Shown piece by piece: positions 1-6,947 of a stretch of 11,713 nucleotides of DNA. Position 1 is the first letter of the stretch. The number at the start of each line of letters is the position of its first letter. This DNA comes from Thermoplasmatales archaeon ex4484_36 (GTDB lineage Archaea; Thermoplasmatota; Penumbrarchaeia; Penumbrarchaeales; EX4484-36): assembly GCA_002254765.1 (NCBI GenBank), contig NJDV01000008.1:1-11713 (forward strand), read 5' to 3'. A program made the position numbers and the translations under genes. The notes beneath the pieces are model-generated. The model saw only the letters and a list, made by a program, of their open reading frames with translations, had not been told where the DNA came from and made no database searches.

Positions 1-2
1 GA

Positions 3-22
3 CACCATGGTGACCATATAAA
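3..22 (-). promoter_or_regulatory. Candidate TATA box followed by a 10-bp palindrome at the window edge
   Basis: On the minus strand TTTATATG (22 to 15) is a good archaeal TATA box. About three bases downstream lies CACCATGGTG (3-12), a perfect 10-bp palindrome. Transcription from this box would start just outside the window, so the palindrome would sit between TATA and start site, where archaeal repressors often bind. The gene served would be beyond base 1. The rest of 1-70 shows no coding sequence. This is an inference from two short motifs. Confidence 0.25.
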
Positions 23-70
23 TGCTCAGAGAAATCCACAAAAGAGGAGAGGGCACGTAGTCCGATGTAA

Positions 71-607
71 TCACCCCTTACAGAGCCTTTCAGCCTTCTC
101 TTTGATCTTTCTGGCGAGTGTGGGATTCATCCCCTCTACCCTGAGGAGGTCTCTAATCTCCGCCTCGGCGACCTCTTCAAGCGTCCGGTAGCCGGCCGCA
201 TGGAGGGACTGAGCCCTCACCTCATCAAGTCCAAGGTACGCTCTGAAGAGGGATATCGCATCATCCCCTCCCGCCATTCTGTCAACATGCTTTGCGCTGA
301 TCACCCCTGCTTCTATCCTCCTCCCGTAGCTCTCTGAGAAGCCCTCCACCAAGGCGGCCTCCCCGTAGAGGAGCACTACACTCTGTTCGTTCACACTGAC
401 GCTTTTCAGTCCTATAAGCGCATTACCGCCCTTCTCCTGGACCTGTCTCAGGAGCTCCTCCATCGCCTCGTCAAAAAGCTCCTCCAGAAGAGGACCAGAG
501 GGGGGCAGTCCAGGGACCTCCCCGGGGAGCTCTATTGCCTTCCTTACAATCCCAAGACGCCTCTTTATCTTCACCCCGGGAGGTGAATCAGAAAGGGTGA
601 TGAGCAC
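71..607 (-). CDS. YbjQ/DUF74-like domain fused to a helix-hairpin-helix domain
   Basis: A predicted 178-residue cytoplasmic protein. Residues 1 to about 95 resemble the YbjQ / 'heavy-metal-binding' family (UPF0145): a start like MLITLSDSPPG, a following LGIVR strand, and GGNALIGLKSVSV at about 60-72, the usual YbjQ signature. That family forms small oligomeric beta barrels of unproven function. Residues about 123-175 form a helix-hairpin-helix-type module (GYRTLEEVAEAE, then LLRVEGMNPTLARKI), a fold usually used for DNA or protein contacts. I chose GTG at 607 rather than the longer ATG at 631. GGAGGTGA lies 4 bases before this GTG, and the shorter protein begins exactly as YbjQ proteins do. 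That Shine-Dalgarno contains the TGA stop of the upstream surface-protein gene, so the two are probably translationally coupled. Standard YbjQ proteins are about 100 residues, so the C-terminal module is an addition. The biochemical role is unknown. Confidence 0.75.
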   Translation of the reverse strand: MLITLSDSPPGVKIKRRLGIVRKAIELPGEVPGLPPSGPLLEELFDEAMEELLRQVQEKGGNALIGLKSVSVNEQSVVLLYGEAALVEGFSESYGRRIEAGVISAKHVDRMAGGDDAISLFRAYLGLDEVRAQSLHAAGYRTLEEVAEAEIRDLLRVEGMNPTLARKIKEKAERLCKG

Positions 608-611
608 CCTC

Positions 612-2918
612 TCACCTCCCTGCAGCCGCAATCCTTCTTTTCAGGTAAAGCCTCCTTATGACCTCAGCGGTGAGGAGACCTACGCCCGTTATAAAAAGGG
701 CGTCCAGGAGGAGGGAGCCCCTCACCCGGTTGGGATGACTTTCGGCACCGAAGGGGGTGTGGCCGCCGATGTTCACGGGGCTGCGGAGCGCCTCGGGCTG
801 GCCCCAGGCGTGCATTGGCGAGAAGACCTTCAGGTCCGGATCCCCGTAGAAGACCAGGTTCTCGAAGATGTCCCACCACCAGGCGTCCAGCAGATACTCT
901 ATGCCCACGTGCGCTATCCCCCTCTCATATGCCTCACCCACGGTATAGTTGTAGTATATGTCCTTGACGAAGGTTTCCATGGCAAAGGAGGAGTACCAAG
1001 ATGTGAGCCAGGGGTCTATAACCTGGAAGACGGAGCCGTGCCTGACGAGGGAGAGATGAAGGTAGGTATTAGCTATGAGGCAGCTGCCGGCCGAGAAGCC
1101 CATGGAGTGAATGTTATCAAGGGCTTCATCTATCTGTAGGCCGCGGTTGCTGTACTCGGTCTGGCGCTGCTGCAGGAGTGCTATGACCACTCCATCGTGT
1201 GTCTCAGGGATTATTCCGGCATCAGTCACAGGGCCGAACCCGGGCTGCACATCGAGACCTATATGCTTGTTCATTGTGGCCACGTCCGGGTCATCGGTAG
1301 CACCCCTGAGCCTCTGAAGGTCGCCGCTTACAGGAATCCCGTTCTCCTCATAACCCCTCCACGGGTCTCTTTCCTCGTTGGCGTCCGGGTTCCACCACCC
1401 CACTACTCCCGACTCAGTATGTCCTCCGTGCATGACCTCAAGCCACATGATGACCCCACGATTCAAGTTCTCCACTGTCCTCTCAAAGGTTGTTGTCTGA
1501 ACATGGTCATACCCTATCTTCTCCAGGTAATAGGGAACCATCTCGGAGGTGTCTATGTCCGGCCAGACGCCATTGGGGTCTATTGGGTCATCTGAGGGGG
1601 TCTCCCCGGGGACTATCCCGGTCCTTGTTGTGTACTTGCACCCCCAGTACTCGCTCCCCCTCTCGTTGAACTTGTACTGATAGGATACCCAGGTCTCCTG
1701 CACAGCATACCTAGTCTGAACCTCTCTCTCCTCCTCGACGATCCTGAGCACCCCTCCCACCCTGGTAGAGGAGGAACCCTGCCACCTCATCCCGTCATGC
1801 TCATCCAGGGCTGGGTTCACGGCAGGGTTAGCAAAAATGATCTGGGGGTAGAAGATGGAGCGGGAGATCCAGGCAGCGGCATCCACTGGAGAGCCCATGA
1901 TTCTTCCAGCCTGGGCCGCCCCAACCAAGGCCCTGTCCCAGGAGGTGCCTATGTCGAATTGGTCCGCTACGGTTATTATGCTCTCCTTCACCCCTTTTAT
2001 TCCTCCTATCTCAGCTCCCATTTGCATGAGGAAGCTGTAGATTGCCTTTCCCTCAAGGACCATACAGCCCACCGAGGGCGGGAGCCTGCTGGGGTAGGCC
2101 TTGAGCCAGAAGTTGTTGTGCCATGCCTGAGCCTGGGAGAGCCTTCGATGGACGTCTGTTATGAAGACGGGGCTGCCGTGGTGGGCAGCGGCTAGTGTGG
2201 CGGGGCCCACGAAGTATGCCCCGGGGAACTCCCCCTTAGGATTCTCCCTCCTCGCTGCAACGTACCAGTAGGACCAGGGGTCTACAGTAGTGAAGACTAC
2301 ATCGCCGGTGGGTTTCCCGTCGGTGCCGGCCCTGGAGATGATCTCACGATAGATATCCACATAGGAGGTTATCCTCTTAACCTTGATCTCCTTCTGCAGA
2401 AGCCCCCTCGCCCTGTCTATCCCCTTGAAAAGGCCCTCCCCAGCGTGTCCACCCAGGTCCACCACGTATACCTTCTCCACGCCCAGCAGGTTAAGGGCAT
2501 CTTTGACCTCACCCGGTAGCCTGCCATAAGGGACGTAGAGAAGAGGAGCGTTAAGAAGGGATGCCAGAACCGCCCCATTGGTAGCCGAGGCAAAGGAGTC
2601 GCCCTCCCTCGGGTCTTTCACCTGCCTGAAAGAGTAGGAGAGCTTGAATTCGGTGGAGGAGCCTTCAAGGTTGACCACAGCCACCCTGTAGCGGCCCATG
2701 CCCAGGCTCTTCACTTCAAGAACCTGACGTCTGGACTGAGTAGAGTCCATCGCAGTTGTCACCTCAGCCCCGTTCTCATCCAGAAGGATTATTCCCAAGC
2801 GCGCCGAGGGGTCATCCCAGCTCACCTCAAAAGTGGCGTCCCTACTGTAGAACGGCACCTCATCGGGGATGTCTATCTCCACCCCGGGGTAGAGTGTATA
2901 GTCTATTCTATAGTTCAC
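612..2918 (-). CDS. Large surface protein with C25 (gingipain)-like peptidase domain and C-terminal membrane anchor; probably the 3' part of a split gene
   Basis: 768 residues read from GTG at 2918. Layout: residues 1-98 are beta-rich and resemble pre-peptidase C-terminal (PPC) domains. About 105-260 contain LLNAPLLYVPYGRLPGEV and VEKVYVVDLGG, which recall cell-wall-binding repeat 2 segments. About 480-700 resemble clan CD / C25 peptidases: a hydrophobic strand ending in HGGH (His497), then AGSC (Cys613), then the family's late FYGDPDLKV (690-698). About 735-756 is a hydrophobic helix followed by RRLYLKRR, a stop-transfer with a positive inside end. His497 and Cys613 are my candidates for the catalytic dyad. 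There is no signal peptide in this ORF although its content is clearly extracellular. The upstream overlapping ORF has one. The 11-base overlap and the missing export signal argue that both ORFs make one protein. The GTG has only a weak AAGG upstream, and a TAG lies directly before it in frame. Domain assignment is from motif reading and the peptidase call is moderate. Confidence 0.72.
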   Translation of the reverse strand: MNYRIDYTLYPGVEIDIPDEVPFYSRDATFEVSWDDPSARLGIILLDENGAEVTTAMDSTQSRRQVLEVKSLGMGRYRVAVVNLEGSSTEFKLSYSFRQVKDPREGDSFASATNGAVLASLLNAPLLYVPYGRLPGEVKDALNLLGVEKVYVVDLGGHAGEGLFKGIDRARGLLQKEIKVKRITSYVDIYREIISRAGTDGKPTGDVVFTTVDPWSYWYVAARRENPKGEFPGAYFVGPATLAAAHHGSPVFITDVHRRLSQAQAWHNNFWLKAYPSRLPPSVGCMVLEGKAIYSFLMQMGAEIGGIKGVKESIITVADQFDIGTSWDRALVGAAQAGRIMGSPVDAAAWISRSIFYPQIIFANPAVNPALDEHDGMRWQGSSSTRVGGVLRIVEEEREVQTRYAVQETWVSYQYKFNERGSEYWGCKYTTRTGIVPGETPSDDPIDPNGVWPDIDTSEMVPYYLEKIGYDHVQTTTFERTVENLNRGVIMWLEVMHGGHTESGVVGWWNPDANEERDPWRGYEENGIPVSGDLQRLRGATDDPDVATMNKHIGLDVQPGFGPVTDAGIIPETHDGVVIALLQQRQTEYSNRGLQIDEALDNIHSMGFSAGSCLIANTYLHLSLVRHGSVFQVIDPWLTSWYSSFAMETFVKDIYYNYTVGEAYERGIAHVGIEYLLDAWWWDIFENLVFYGDPDLKVFSPMHAWGQPEALRSPVNIGGHTPFGAESHPNRVRGSLLLDALFITGVGLLTAEVIRRLYLKRRIAAAGR

Positions 2919-2921
2919 CTA
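2908..2921 (-). other. Apparent +1 frameshift junction between the two surface-protein ORFs
   Basis: Between a TAG in the downstream frame (2921-2919) and a TAG in the upstream frame (2910-2908) only about 8 bases allow a switch. Moving one base forward joins the ORFs. The first PPC-like domain, in the upstream ORF, lacks its last beta strand, and the downstream ORF opens with exactly such a strand (NYRIDYTLYP). The second domain ends in a matching strand, FKLSYSF. This suggests one ancestral frame. Sequencing or assembly error, a real mutation, recoding, or a coupled GTG restart cannot be told apart here. Confidence 0.6.
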
Positions 2922-3681
2922 GGGCCTTCTGGTACTCATAGCTCTCGGTGGGCATGTAGGTGACGGCGAACTTCCACTCTCCGCTGTGGTAAACGTAGGA
3001 GGCGACGTGCTCCGAGGCGCCGGTTAGGACGTTCCATTCCTCAGAGGCGGCGACCTCTCCAAGCTGCATGTCGTAGAGCTGAAGGTCTGGATCCTTCCCC
3101 CGGGCGAGGAGCTCCCCAAGTTGCGTCTGGCTCCATGTCATAACGGCGTCTATGTACTTGTACCCCTCCCCAACTGTGAAGGGGTGCTCGTTGGGGTCCA
3201 CTGGGGAGGGCATTTTGCTCCCTTCAACGCTGCCTTTTTCGGGACTCGCGGAGGGTGTGACCCCCTCAAGCTCCCCGGATATCTCCCTATCCGGCTGGGG
3301 TGGAGAGGGGTCTATCACCGCTATTACTGCTACTCGGGAATACTTCCAGCCATCCTTTGCCAGTGCTGCGGAGACCTCCCAGGGGCCCTCCCCCTCAATG
3401 GTGTTCACCTTATTGTCCTCCCGGCTGTAGAAGGTAGTGTAGGGGACAGCGGCGATGTAGTAGTAGTCGTCAAGAGCCCCCTCGGGGTCGTAGTTCACAA
3501 GAGTGGCAGAGCTCACCGGGACCACTCTCAGAGTGGAGACACCCTCAAATCCCGGGCTGGAAAGTCTGTCGGACTCCCTGCTGGAGGCGGAGGTGGAAAG
3601 CAGCGGAGGGAGGATTATCAAAGCCGCAATCAGAGTCATCAAAAGAAGTCTTCTCGGTCTCCCGCTGAGGACCTGCTTCAT
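2908..3681 (-). CDS. Secreted N-terminal part of the surface protein (signal peptide plus PPC-like domain)
   Basis: 257 residues, not recognised as a named family over its full length. The start MKQVLSGRPRR is followed by a strongly hydrophobic stretch (12-30) and a small-residue segment STSASS, a clear Sec-type signal peptide. The middle (45-125) is beta-rich and contains VNYDPEGALDDYYYIAAVP. Residues about 127-165 are a proline/serine/glutamate-rich linker. From about 197 the sequence matches the pattern of PPC-type beta sandwiches: DPDLQLYDMQLGEV, then EHVASYVYHSGEWKFAV. The ORF stops before that domain's expected last strand. I chose ATG at 3681 because AGGTG lies 6 bases upstream; the first possible start is GTG at 3690. 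A promoter lies at 3724-3734. The protein is likely exported and, with the 3' ORF, anchored at the cell surface. It should be read together with 612-2918. Confidence 0.75.
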   Translation of the reverse strand: MKQVLSGRPRRLLLMTLIAALIILPPLLSTSASSRESDRLSSPGFEGVSTLRVVPVSSATLVNYDPEGALDDYYYIAAVPYTTFYSREDNKVNTIEGEGPWEVSAALAKDGWKYSRVAVIAVIDPSPPQPDREISGELEGVTPSASPEKGSVEGSKMPSPVDPNEHPFTVGEGYKYIDAVMTWSQTQLGELLARGKDPDLQLYDMQLGEVAASEEWNVLTGASEHVASYVYHSGEWKFAVTYMPTESYEYQKALGEL

Positions 3682-3723
3682 AATCATCACCTGGAGGTAA
3701 CAGATTCCTAATATGCCAGGGCG

Positions 3724-3734
3724 TTTAAATTTAT
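3724..3734 (-). promoter_or_regulatory. TATA box of the surface-protein / YbjQ-HHH operon
   Basis: The minus strand reads ATAAATTTAAA at 3734-3724, just after the stop of the PqqD-like gene. It predicts a start site near 3703 and a leader of about 20 bases carrying AGGTG before ATG 3681. Spacing and composition fit an archaeal promoter. Confidence 0.5.
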
Positions 3735-3738
3735 CGGT

Positions 3739-4167
3739 TCAGTCCTCACTTTTCACGCCCCTCAGGACCACCTTCTTCGCCCCCTTCTTCTTCGGCTTTT
3801 CAAGCCTTATGAGGTTGAGCTTCAGAAGAATCTCTATGAAGGAATCCACCACCTTGTCCGCCGGCTCCACCCGCTCCTTAAACCTCTCCCCCACAAGGTA
3901 GATTATCTCCGCCAGAGAGTGTTCCCCATCGCATAGGATCCATATGGAGCTTCCCACCTCATCAAGGGGCCTCTTTATGGTGGTGGGCCCACCAAGGTAC
4001 CTGTGCAGAAATCTCTCAAAGCGCGTGAAGTTCTTGGGGTACTCCAGAACGACCCTCTCCCCTCTGTAATACCACTTCACAGGCATCCTTACTGGATATA
4101 TCTGGTTGAGAAGAATACTTTTTTTCAGTTTGAGCGCAATGCTCCCAGTCGACGGCTCCTTGTCCAA
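3739..4167 (-). CDS. PqqD-like protein (stand-alone)
   Basis: 142 residues with the PqqD fold signature at about 66-122: PLDEVGSSIWILCDGEHS, followed by the helical pattern IIYLVGERF and FIEILLKLNLI. In known systems PqqD-like domains bind a precursor peptide and present it to a radical SAM maturase, in RiPP and PQQ biosynthesis. Many archaeal copies have no assigned partner. The N-terminal part (1-65) has YPVRMPVKWYYRGERVVLEYPKN, like the variable lead segment of such proteins, and the C-terminal tail is lysine-rich (EKPKKKGAKK). The start is TTG at 4167, with GGAGGGTGA close upstream; that site begins at the stop codon of the preceding membrane-protein gene, so the pair is an operon. No peptide maturase sits next to it. 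The radical SAM gene near 10 kb belongs to another operon and type. The fold call is fairly strong and the role is open. Confidence 0.72.
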   Translation of the reverse strand: MDKEPSTGSIALKLKKSILLNQIYPVRMPVKWYYRGERVVLEYPKNFTRFERFLHRYLGGPTTIKRPLDEVGSSIWILCDGEHSLAEIIYLVGERFKERVEPADKVVDSFIEILLKLNLIRLEKPKKKGAKKVVLRGVKSED

Positions 4168-4178
4168 CCTTCACCCTC

Positions 4179-4358
4179 CTACTCGGGTATGTAGTCCCAG
4201 ACCAGATATATGAAGAGCATCACCGAGACAGCGCCCATGGCTGCGAAGAGTGTTGTGAGTTTTCTGTTCCGCAGGGAGTATTTAGCAACGTACGTCAAGG
4301 GCACCGCCGTCACAGCGATCACGATAGATATTACCGCCAGCGTCTCCCTGAGGGTCAT
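4179..4358 (-). CDS. Small two-helix membrane protein
   Basis: A 59-residue ORF from ATG 4358 to TAG at 4179. It has two hydrophobic segments, about 6-24 (TLAVISIVIAVTAVPLTYV, counted loosely) and about 35-53 (TTLFAAMGAVSVMLFIYLV), separated by a basic loop KYSLRNRK. The second helix is followed by WDYIPE. By the positive-inside rule the short loop would be cytoplasmic and both ends outside. It directly follows a classical BRE/TATA element and its stop codon overlaps the Shine-Dalgarno of the PqqD-like gene, which supports it being real and cotranscribed. The predicted start site is so close to the ATG that the mRNA may be nearly leaderless. I recognise no family and assign no function. Confidence 0.68.
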   Translation of the reverse strand: MTLRETLAVISIVIAVTAVPLTYVAKYSLRNRKLTTLFAAMGAVSVMLFIYLVWDYIPE

Positions 4359-4382
4359 TCCTCCCCACCTACCCTATCCCCC

Positions 4383-4400
4383 TATATAAACTTTTTTCTT
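4383..4400 (-). promoter_or_regulatory. BRE plus TATA box of the membrane protein / PqqD-like operon
   Basis: The minus strand reads AAGAAAAAAG followed by TTTATATA (4400 to 4383), a textbook archaeal BRE/TATA pair. It predicts initiation about 26 bases downstream, near 4360, almost at the ATG of 4358. Confidence 0.65.
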
Positions 4401-4428
4401 GTGTGTGGCAATTCTCAAGGAGGCCCTG

Positions 4429-4443
4429 CGCAAAGTAGATATT
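4429..4443 (+). promoter_or_regulatory. Candidate promoter of the GfcR-like / lysS operon
   Basis: CGCAAAG (BRE-like) followed by TAGATATT (4436-4443) predicts a start near 4466, only a few bases before the GGTGG and ATG 4474. The TATATAAA at 4383-4390 also reads on this strand but has a pyrimidine-rich upstream side and lies further away. Weak call. Confidence 0.35.
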
Positions 4444-4473
4444 CCTTGACACTTTTTAGTGAGCGGTGGTAGT

Positions 4474-5076
4474 ATGGACGGAGGCATAGAGCACCTGGTT
4501 GAGAAAGCGCTTTCCCTCCGGGAGAAGGGGCTGACCCGAAAGGAGATCGCCCTTGAACTTCATCTCTCCGAGGAGACCGTCTCTTGGCTTCTCGCCCGGG
4601 GTGTGAAGGCTGAGAAGCCCCCAGCCGACATATACATCGGCTGGAGGTCCATCGGGATATATCCTGACAGGCTGAATCGCATAGCAATCATAATAGCAGA
4701 CATCATAGATGAGGAGATGCAGAAAAAAGATGATTACGTTGAAACTGTGGTGGGCATAGCCTTGAACGGAATCCCTCTGGCCACCCTTGTAGCTCTCCAG
4801 CTAAACCTTGAGTTCACCATCTTCAGGCCCACCTATCAGGAGGGGGAAGGTATTGTGAAAGGGGCCTTCGCCTCCAATTACGCAGGGGTTGAGGGGAAAA
4901 GGGTTGTCATTGTTGACGACGTGCTCTCAAGCGGGACCACCATGGCTAAGACGATAGAAGCCGTTAGGGAGCATGGAGGAACCCCTGTCCTGGCATGCGT
5001 AGTGGTTAACAAGACCAGACGGGACGAGATAGACGGTGTCCCCTTAAGGGGCCTTATACGCACGAACGTAGTCTGA
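4474..5076 (+). CDS. gfcR: HTH-phosphoribosyltransferase regulator, GfcR / 'orotate phosphoribosyltransferase-like' family
   Basis: 200 residues. Residues about 5-43 are a helix-turn-helix (LREKGLTRKEIALELHLSEETVSWLL). The rest is a type I phosphoribosyltransferase fold with the PRPP-binding signature VVIVDDVLSSGTT at 144-156. The same two-part layout is found in the archaeal family long annotated as orotate PRTase-like and characterised in Haloferax as the sugar-metabolism regulator GfcR. The PRT domain there is thought to sense a metabolite rather than make OMP. I chose ATG 4474 over GTG 4459 because GGTGG lies 4-5 bases before it and because the family starts near this point. lysS follows after 21 bases, so the two are likely cotranscribed. 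Whether this copy regulates sugar, nucleotide or translation genes cannot be seen. Confidence 0.82.
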   Translation: MDGGIEHLVEKALSLREKGLTRKEIALELHLSEETVSWLLARGVKAEKPPADIYIGWRSIGIYPDRLNRIAIIIADIIDEEMQKKDDYVETVVGIALNGIPLATLVALQLNLEFTIFRPTYQEGEGIVKGAFASNYAGVEGKRVVIVDDVLSSGTTMAKTIEAVREHGGTPVLACVVVNKTRRDEIDGVPLRGLIRTNVV

Positions 5077-5097
5077 GACAGGGAAGGAGTGCGGGGA

Positions 5098-6678
5098 ATG
5101 CACTGGGCCGACGTGATAGCGGAGGATATGGCAAAGAGGGGTGAGAAGCACATTATTGCAACTGGGATCACCCCCTCCGGTCCCATACACATCGGTAACA
5201 TGAGAGAGATTCTGACGGGGGATCTCGTCGCCCGGGCAGCCAGGGAGAGGGGGCTTGACGCCACGCTCATATACATAGGGGACACCTTCGACCCCCTGCG
5301 GAGGGTCTACCCCTTCCTCCCCCCGGAGTATAGTCAATACGTTGGCATGCCGCTTTCGGAGATCCCCTGCCCCTGCTCTTCACACTCAAGCTATGCTGAG
5401 CACTTCCTTGAGCCATTCCTCAAGAGCCTTCAGACCCTGGGAATAGATGCGGAAGTCCTGTTAAGCCACGAGATGTACCGAAAGAAGATGTACAGTGAGG
5501 CTGCGAGAAGAGTCATAGAAAACAGAGAGAGGATACGGGAGATATTGACCGAGGTCTCCGGGAGGGAGCTTCCCCCCGACTGGTTCCCCTACATCCCCAG
5601 GTGCTCCGCCTGCGGGAGGCTGAACACCACCACCGCCACCGGGTATTCCCACCCCTTCGTAAGCTACAGATGCAAGTGCGGTCATGAAGGTAAGGCGGAC
5701 ATAAGGACTGACGGGGGAAAGCTGCCATGGAGAGTGGACTGGCCCTCAAGGTGGTGGTTCCTTAATGTCACCGTGGAACCCTTCGGTAAGGACCACGCCG
5801 CCGCTGGGGGGTCCTATGACACCGCCAGCAGGATAGTCAGGGAGGTCTTCGGGAGAGAGCCTCCCTATCCCGTGGTCTACGAGTGGATCCAGCTGAAAGG
5901 CAAAGGGGCCATGTCCTCCTCCAAAGGGATTGCCATCTCGGCGGTGGAAATGCTCAAGATGACCCCCCCGGAGGTTTTAAGGTACCTTGTTGCCCGCACC
6001 AAACCCTTTCGCCATATAGATTTCGACCCGGGGATGGGGATTTTGAACCTTGTTGACGACTACGAGAGGGCGGAGAGGATATATTTCGGACTGGAGAGCG
6101 GCGAGGAGTTAGAGGATATAAAGAGGGCCTATGAGCTCTCGCTGGTCGACCCTTCCAGAAGGCCCGAGCGCCCCCTAGCGGTCCCTTACCGCCACCTTGT
6201 CACCCTCGTCCAGATCAAACCGAGCTTTGAAGAGATATTGAAGACAGTAAAGAGGACAGAGCTCTCCGGAGGAAATCTCACGGAAGAGGATACGGAGAGG
6301 ATTCGTCAGAGAGCGGAGGCCGCAAGGTACTGGCTTGACAGATACGCCCCCGAGAGCCTCAAAATAACCCTCTACGAAGAGCCCCCTGAGAGGGCTGTGA
6401 AAGAACTGGATGAAGAGGCTGTGGAGGCCCTTGAGGTCATGAGAGAGGCCCTCCTTCGCATTCCCTGGGATGCTGAGGAGATCCACAACACCGTCTACGA
6501 GGCGAGTAGGGCCCACGGCATAGACCCGAGGAAGACCTTCCAGGCCTTCTACCTCATCTTTCTCGGTAGCCGCCGAGGACCCAGGCTGGGATATTTCCTC
6601 TCCACAATGAGGAGAGCGGAGGTATTAAGGCGCATTGAGAGGGCCTTAGAGATGGTGAGGTCCCATGGGAAGGGTTGA
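5098..6678 (+). CDS. lysS: Lysyl-tRNA synthetase, class I
   Basis: 526 residues. Charges tRNA(Lys) with lysine in the cytoplasm using the class I fold found in most archaea. Visible features: the opening MHWADVIAED; the HIGH-type motif HIGN at 31-34 within TPSGPIHIGN; a four-cysteine zinc knuckle at C169, C172, C192 and C194; and the KMSKS-type loop MSSSKG at 272-277. The C-terminal region (about 430-520) is the alpha-helical anticodon-binding part, ending in GSRRGPRLGYFLSTM. ATG 5098 is preferred over GTG 5089: AGGAG stands 8 bases before it and archaeal homologues begin with MHWAD. The length is normal and no key motif is missing. It lies between the regulator and a DUF167 gene in one operon. 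Confidence 0.96.
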   Translation: MHWADVIAEDMAKRGEKHIIATGITPSGPIHIGNMREILTGDLVARAARERGLDATLIYIGDTFDPLRRVYPFLPPEYSQYVGMPLSEIPCPCSSHSSYAEHFLEPFLKSLQTLGIDAEVLLSHEMYRKKMYSEAARRVIENRERIREILTEVSGRELPPDWFPYIPRCSACGRLNTTTATGYSHPFVSYRCKCGHEGKADIRTDGGKLPWRVDWPSRWWFLNVTVEPFGKDHAAAGGSYDTASRIVREVFGREPPYPVVYEWIQLKGKGAMSSSKGIAISAVEMLKMTPPEVLRYLVARTKPFRHIDFDPGMGILNLVDDYERAERIYFGLESGEELEDIKRAYELSLVDPSRRPERPLAVPYRHLVTLVQIKPSFEEILKTVKRTELSGGNLTEEDTERIRQRAEAARYWLDRYAPESLKITLYEEPPERAVKELDEEAVEALEVMREALLRIPWDAEEIHNTVYEASRAHGIDPRKTFQAFYLIFLGSRRGPRLGYFLSTMRRAEVLRRIERALEMVRSHGKG

Positions 6679-6946
6679 GGTGGAGGTTAAACCATCGGGA
6701 AAGAGGAGCGCTGTGACCGGCTACGATCCATGGAGGGGAGCCTTCAGGGTTGAAGTGAGGGCCCCTCCGGTCAAGGGCAGGGCCAATTCGGAGGTTGAAG
6801 AGATTCTAGCTGAACTTCTCTTAGTCAGGAGAGCCTCGGTGAGGGTGGTGGGAGGCGCAACCTCACGGCATAAGGTGGTGGAAGTGGAGGGGCTCTCGGA
6901 TGAGGAGATTTCCTCCAGATTGAAAAGGGCTTGCGGGGAGTACTGA
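6665..6946 (+). CDS. DUF167 / YggU-family protein
   Basis: A 93-residue protein of the small alpha/beta family DUF167 (UPF0235), conserved in archaea and bacteria and of unknown biochemical function. The family core is present: VKPSGKRSAVTGYDPW, then FRVEVRAPPVKGRANSEVEEILAELL, then VRVVGGATSRHKVVEVEG. The PVKGRAN segment is the most diagnostic. The ATG lies inside the last codons of lysS (14-base overlap) and is preceded by GGTGAGG with 4 bases of spacing, so it is probably translationally coupled to lysS. Its TGA is separated by one base from the stop codon of the oppositely oriented tmcA. Confidence 0.88.
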   Translation: MGRVEVEVKPSGKRSAVTGYDPWRGAFRVEVRAPPVKGRANSEVEEILAELLLVRRASVRVVGGATSRHKVVEVEGLSDEEISSRLKRACGEY

Positions 6947-6947
6947 G

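Noticed and set aside
597..2195. Long plus-strand ORFs opposite the surface-protein gene
   Set aside because: They mirror the minus-strand gene, have low-complexity composition and no recognisable domains, and lack credible starts.
4415..4687. Minus-strand ORF of 90 codons over the GfcR-like start
   Set aside because: It is a shadow of the HTH coding region on the other strand, with no domain or ribosome site.
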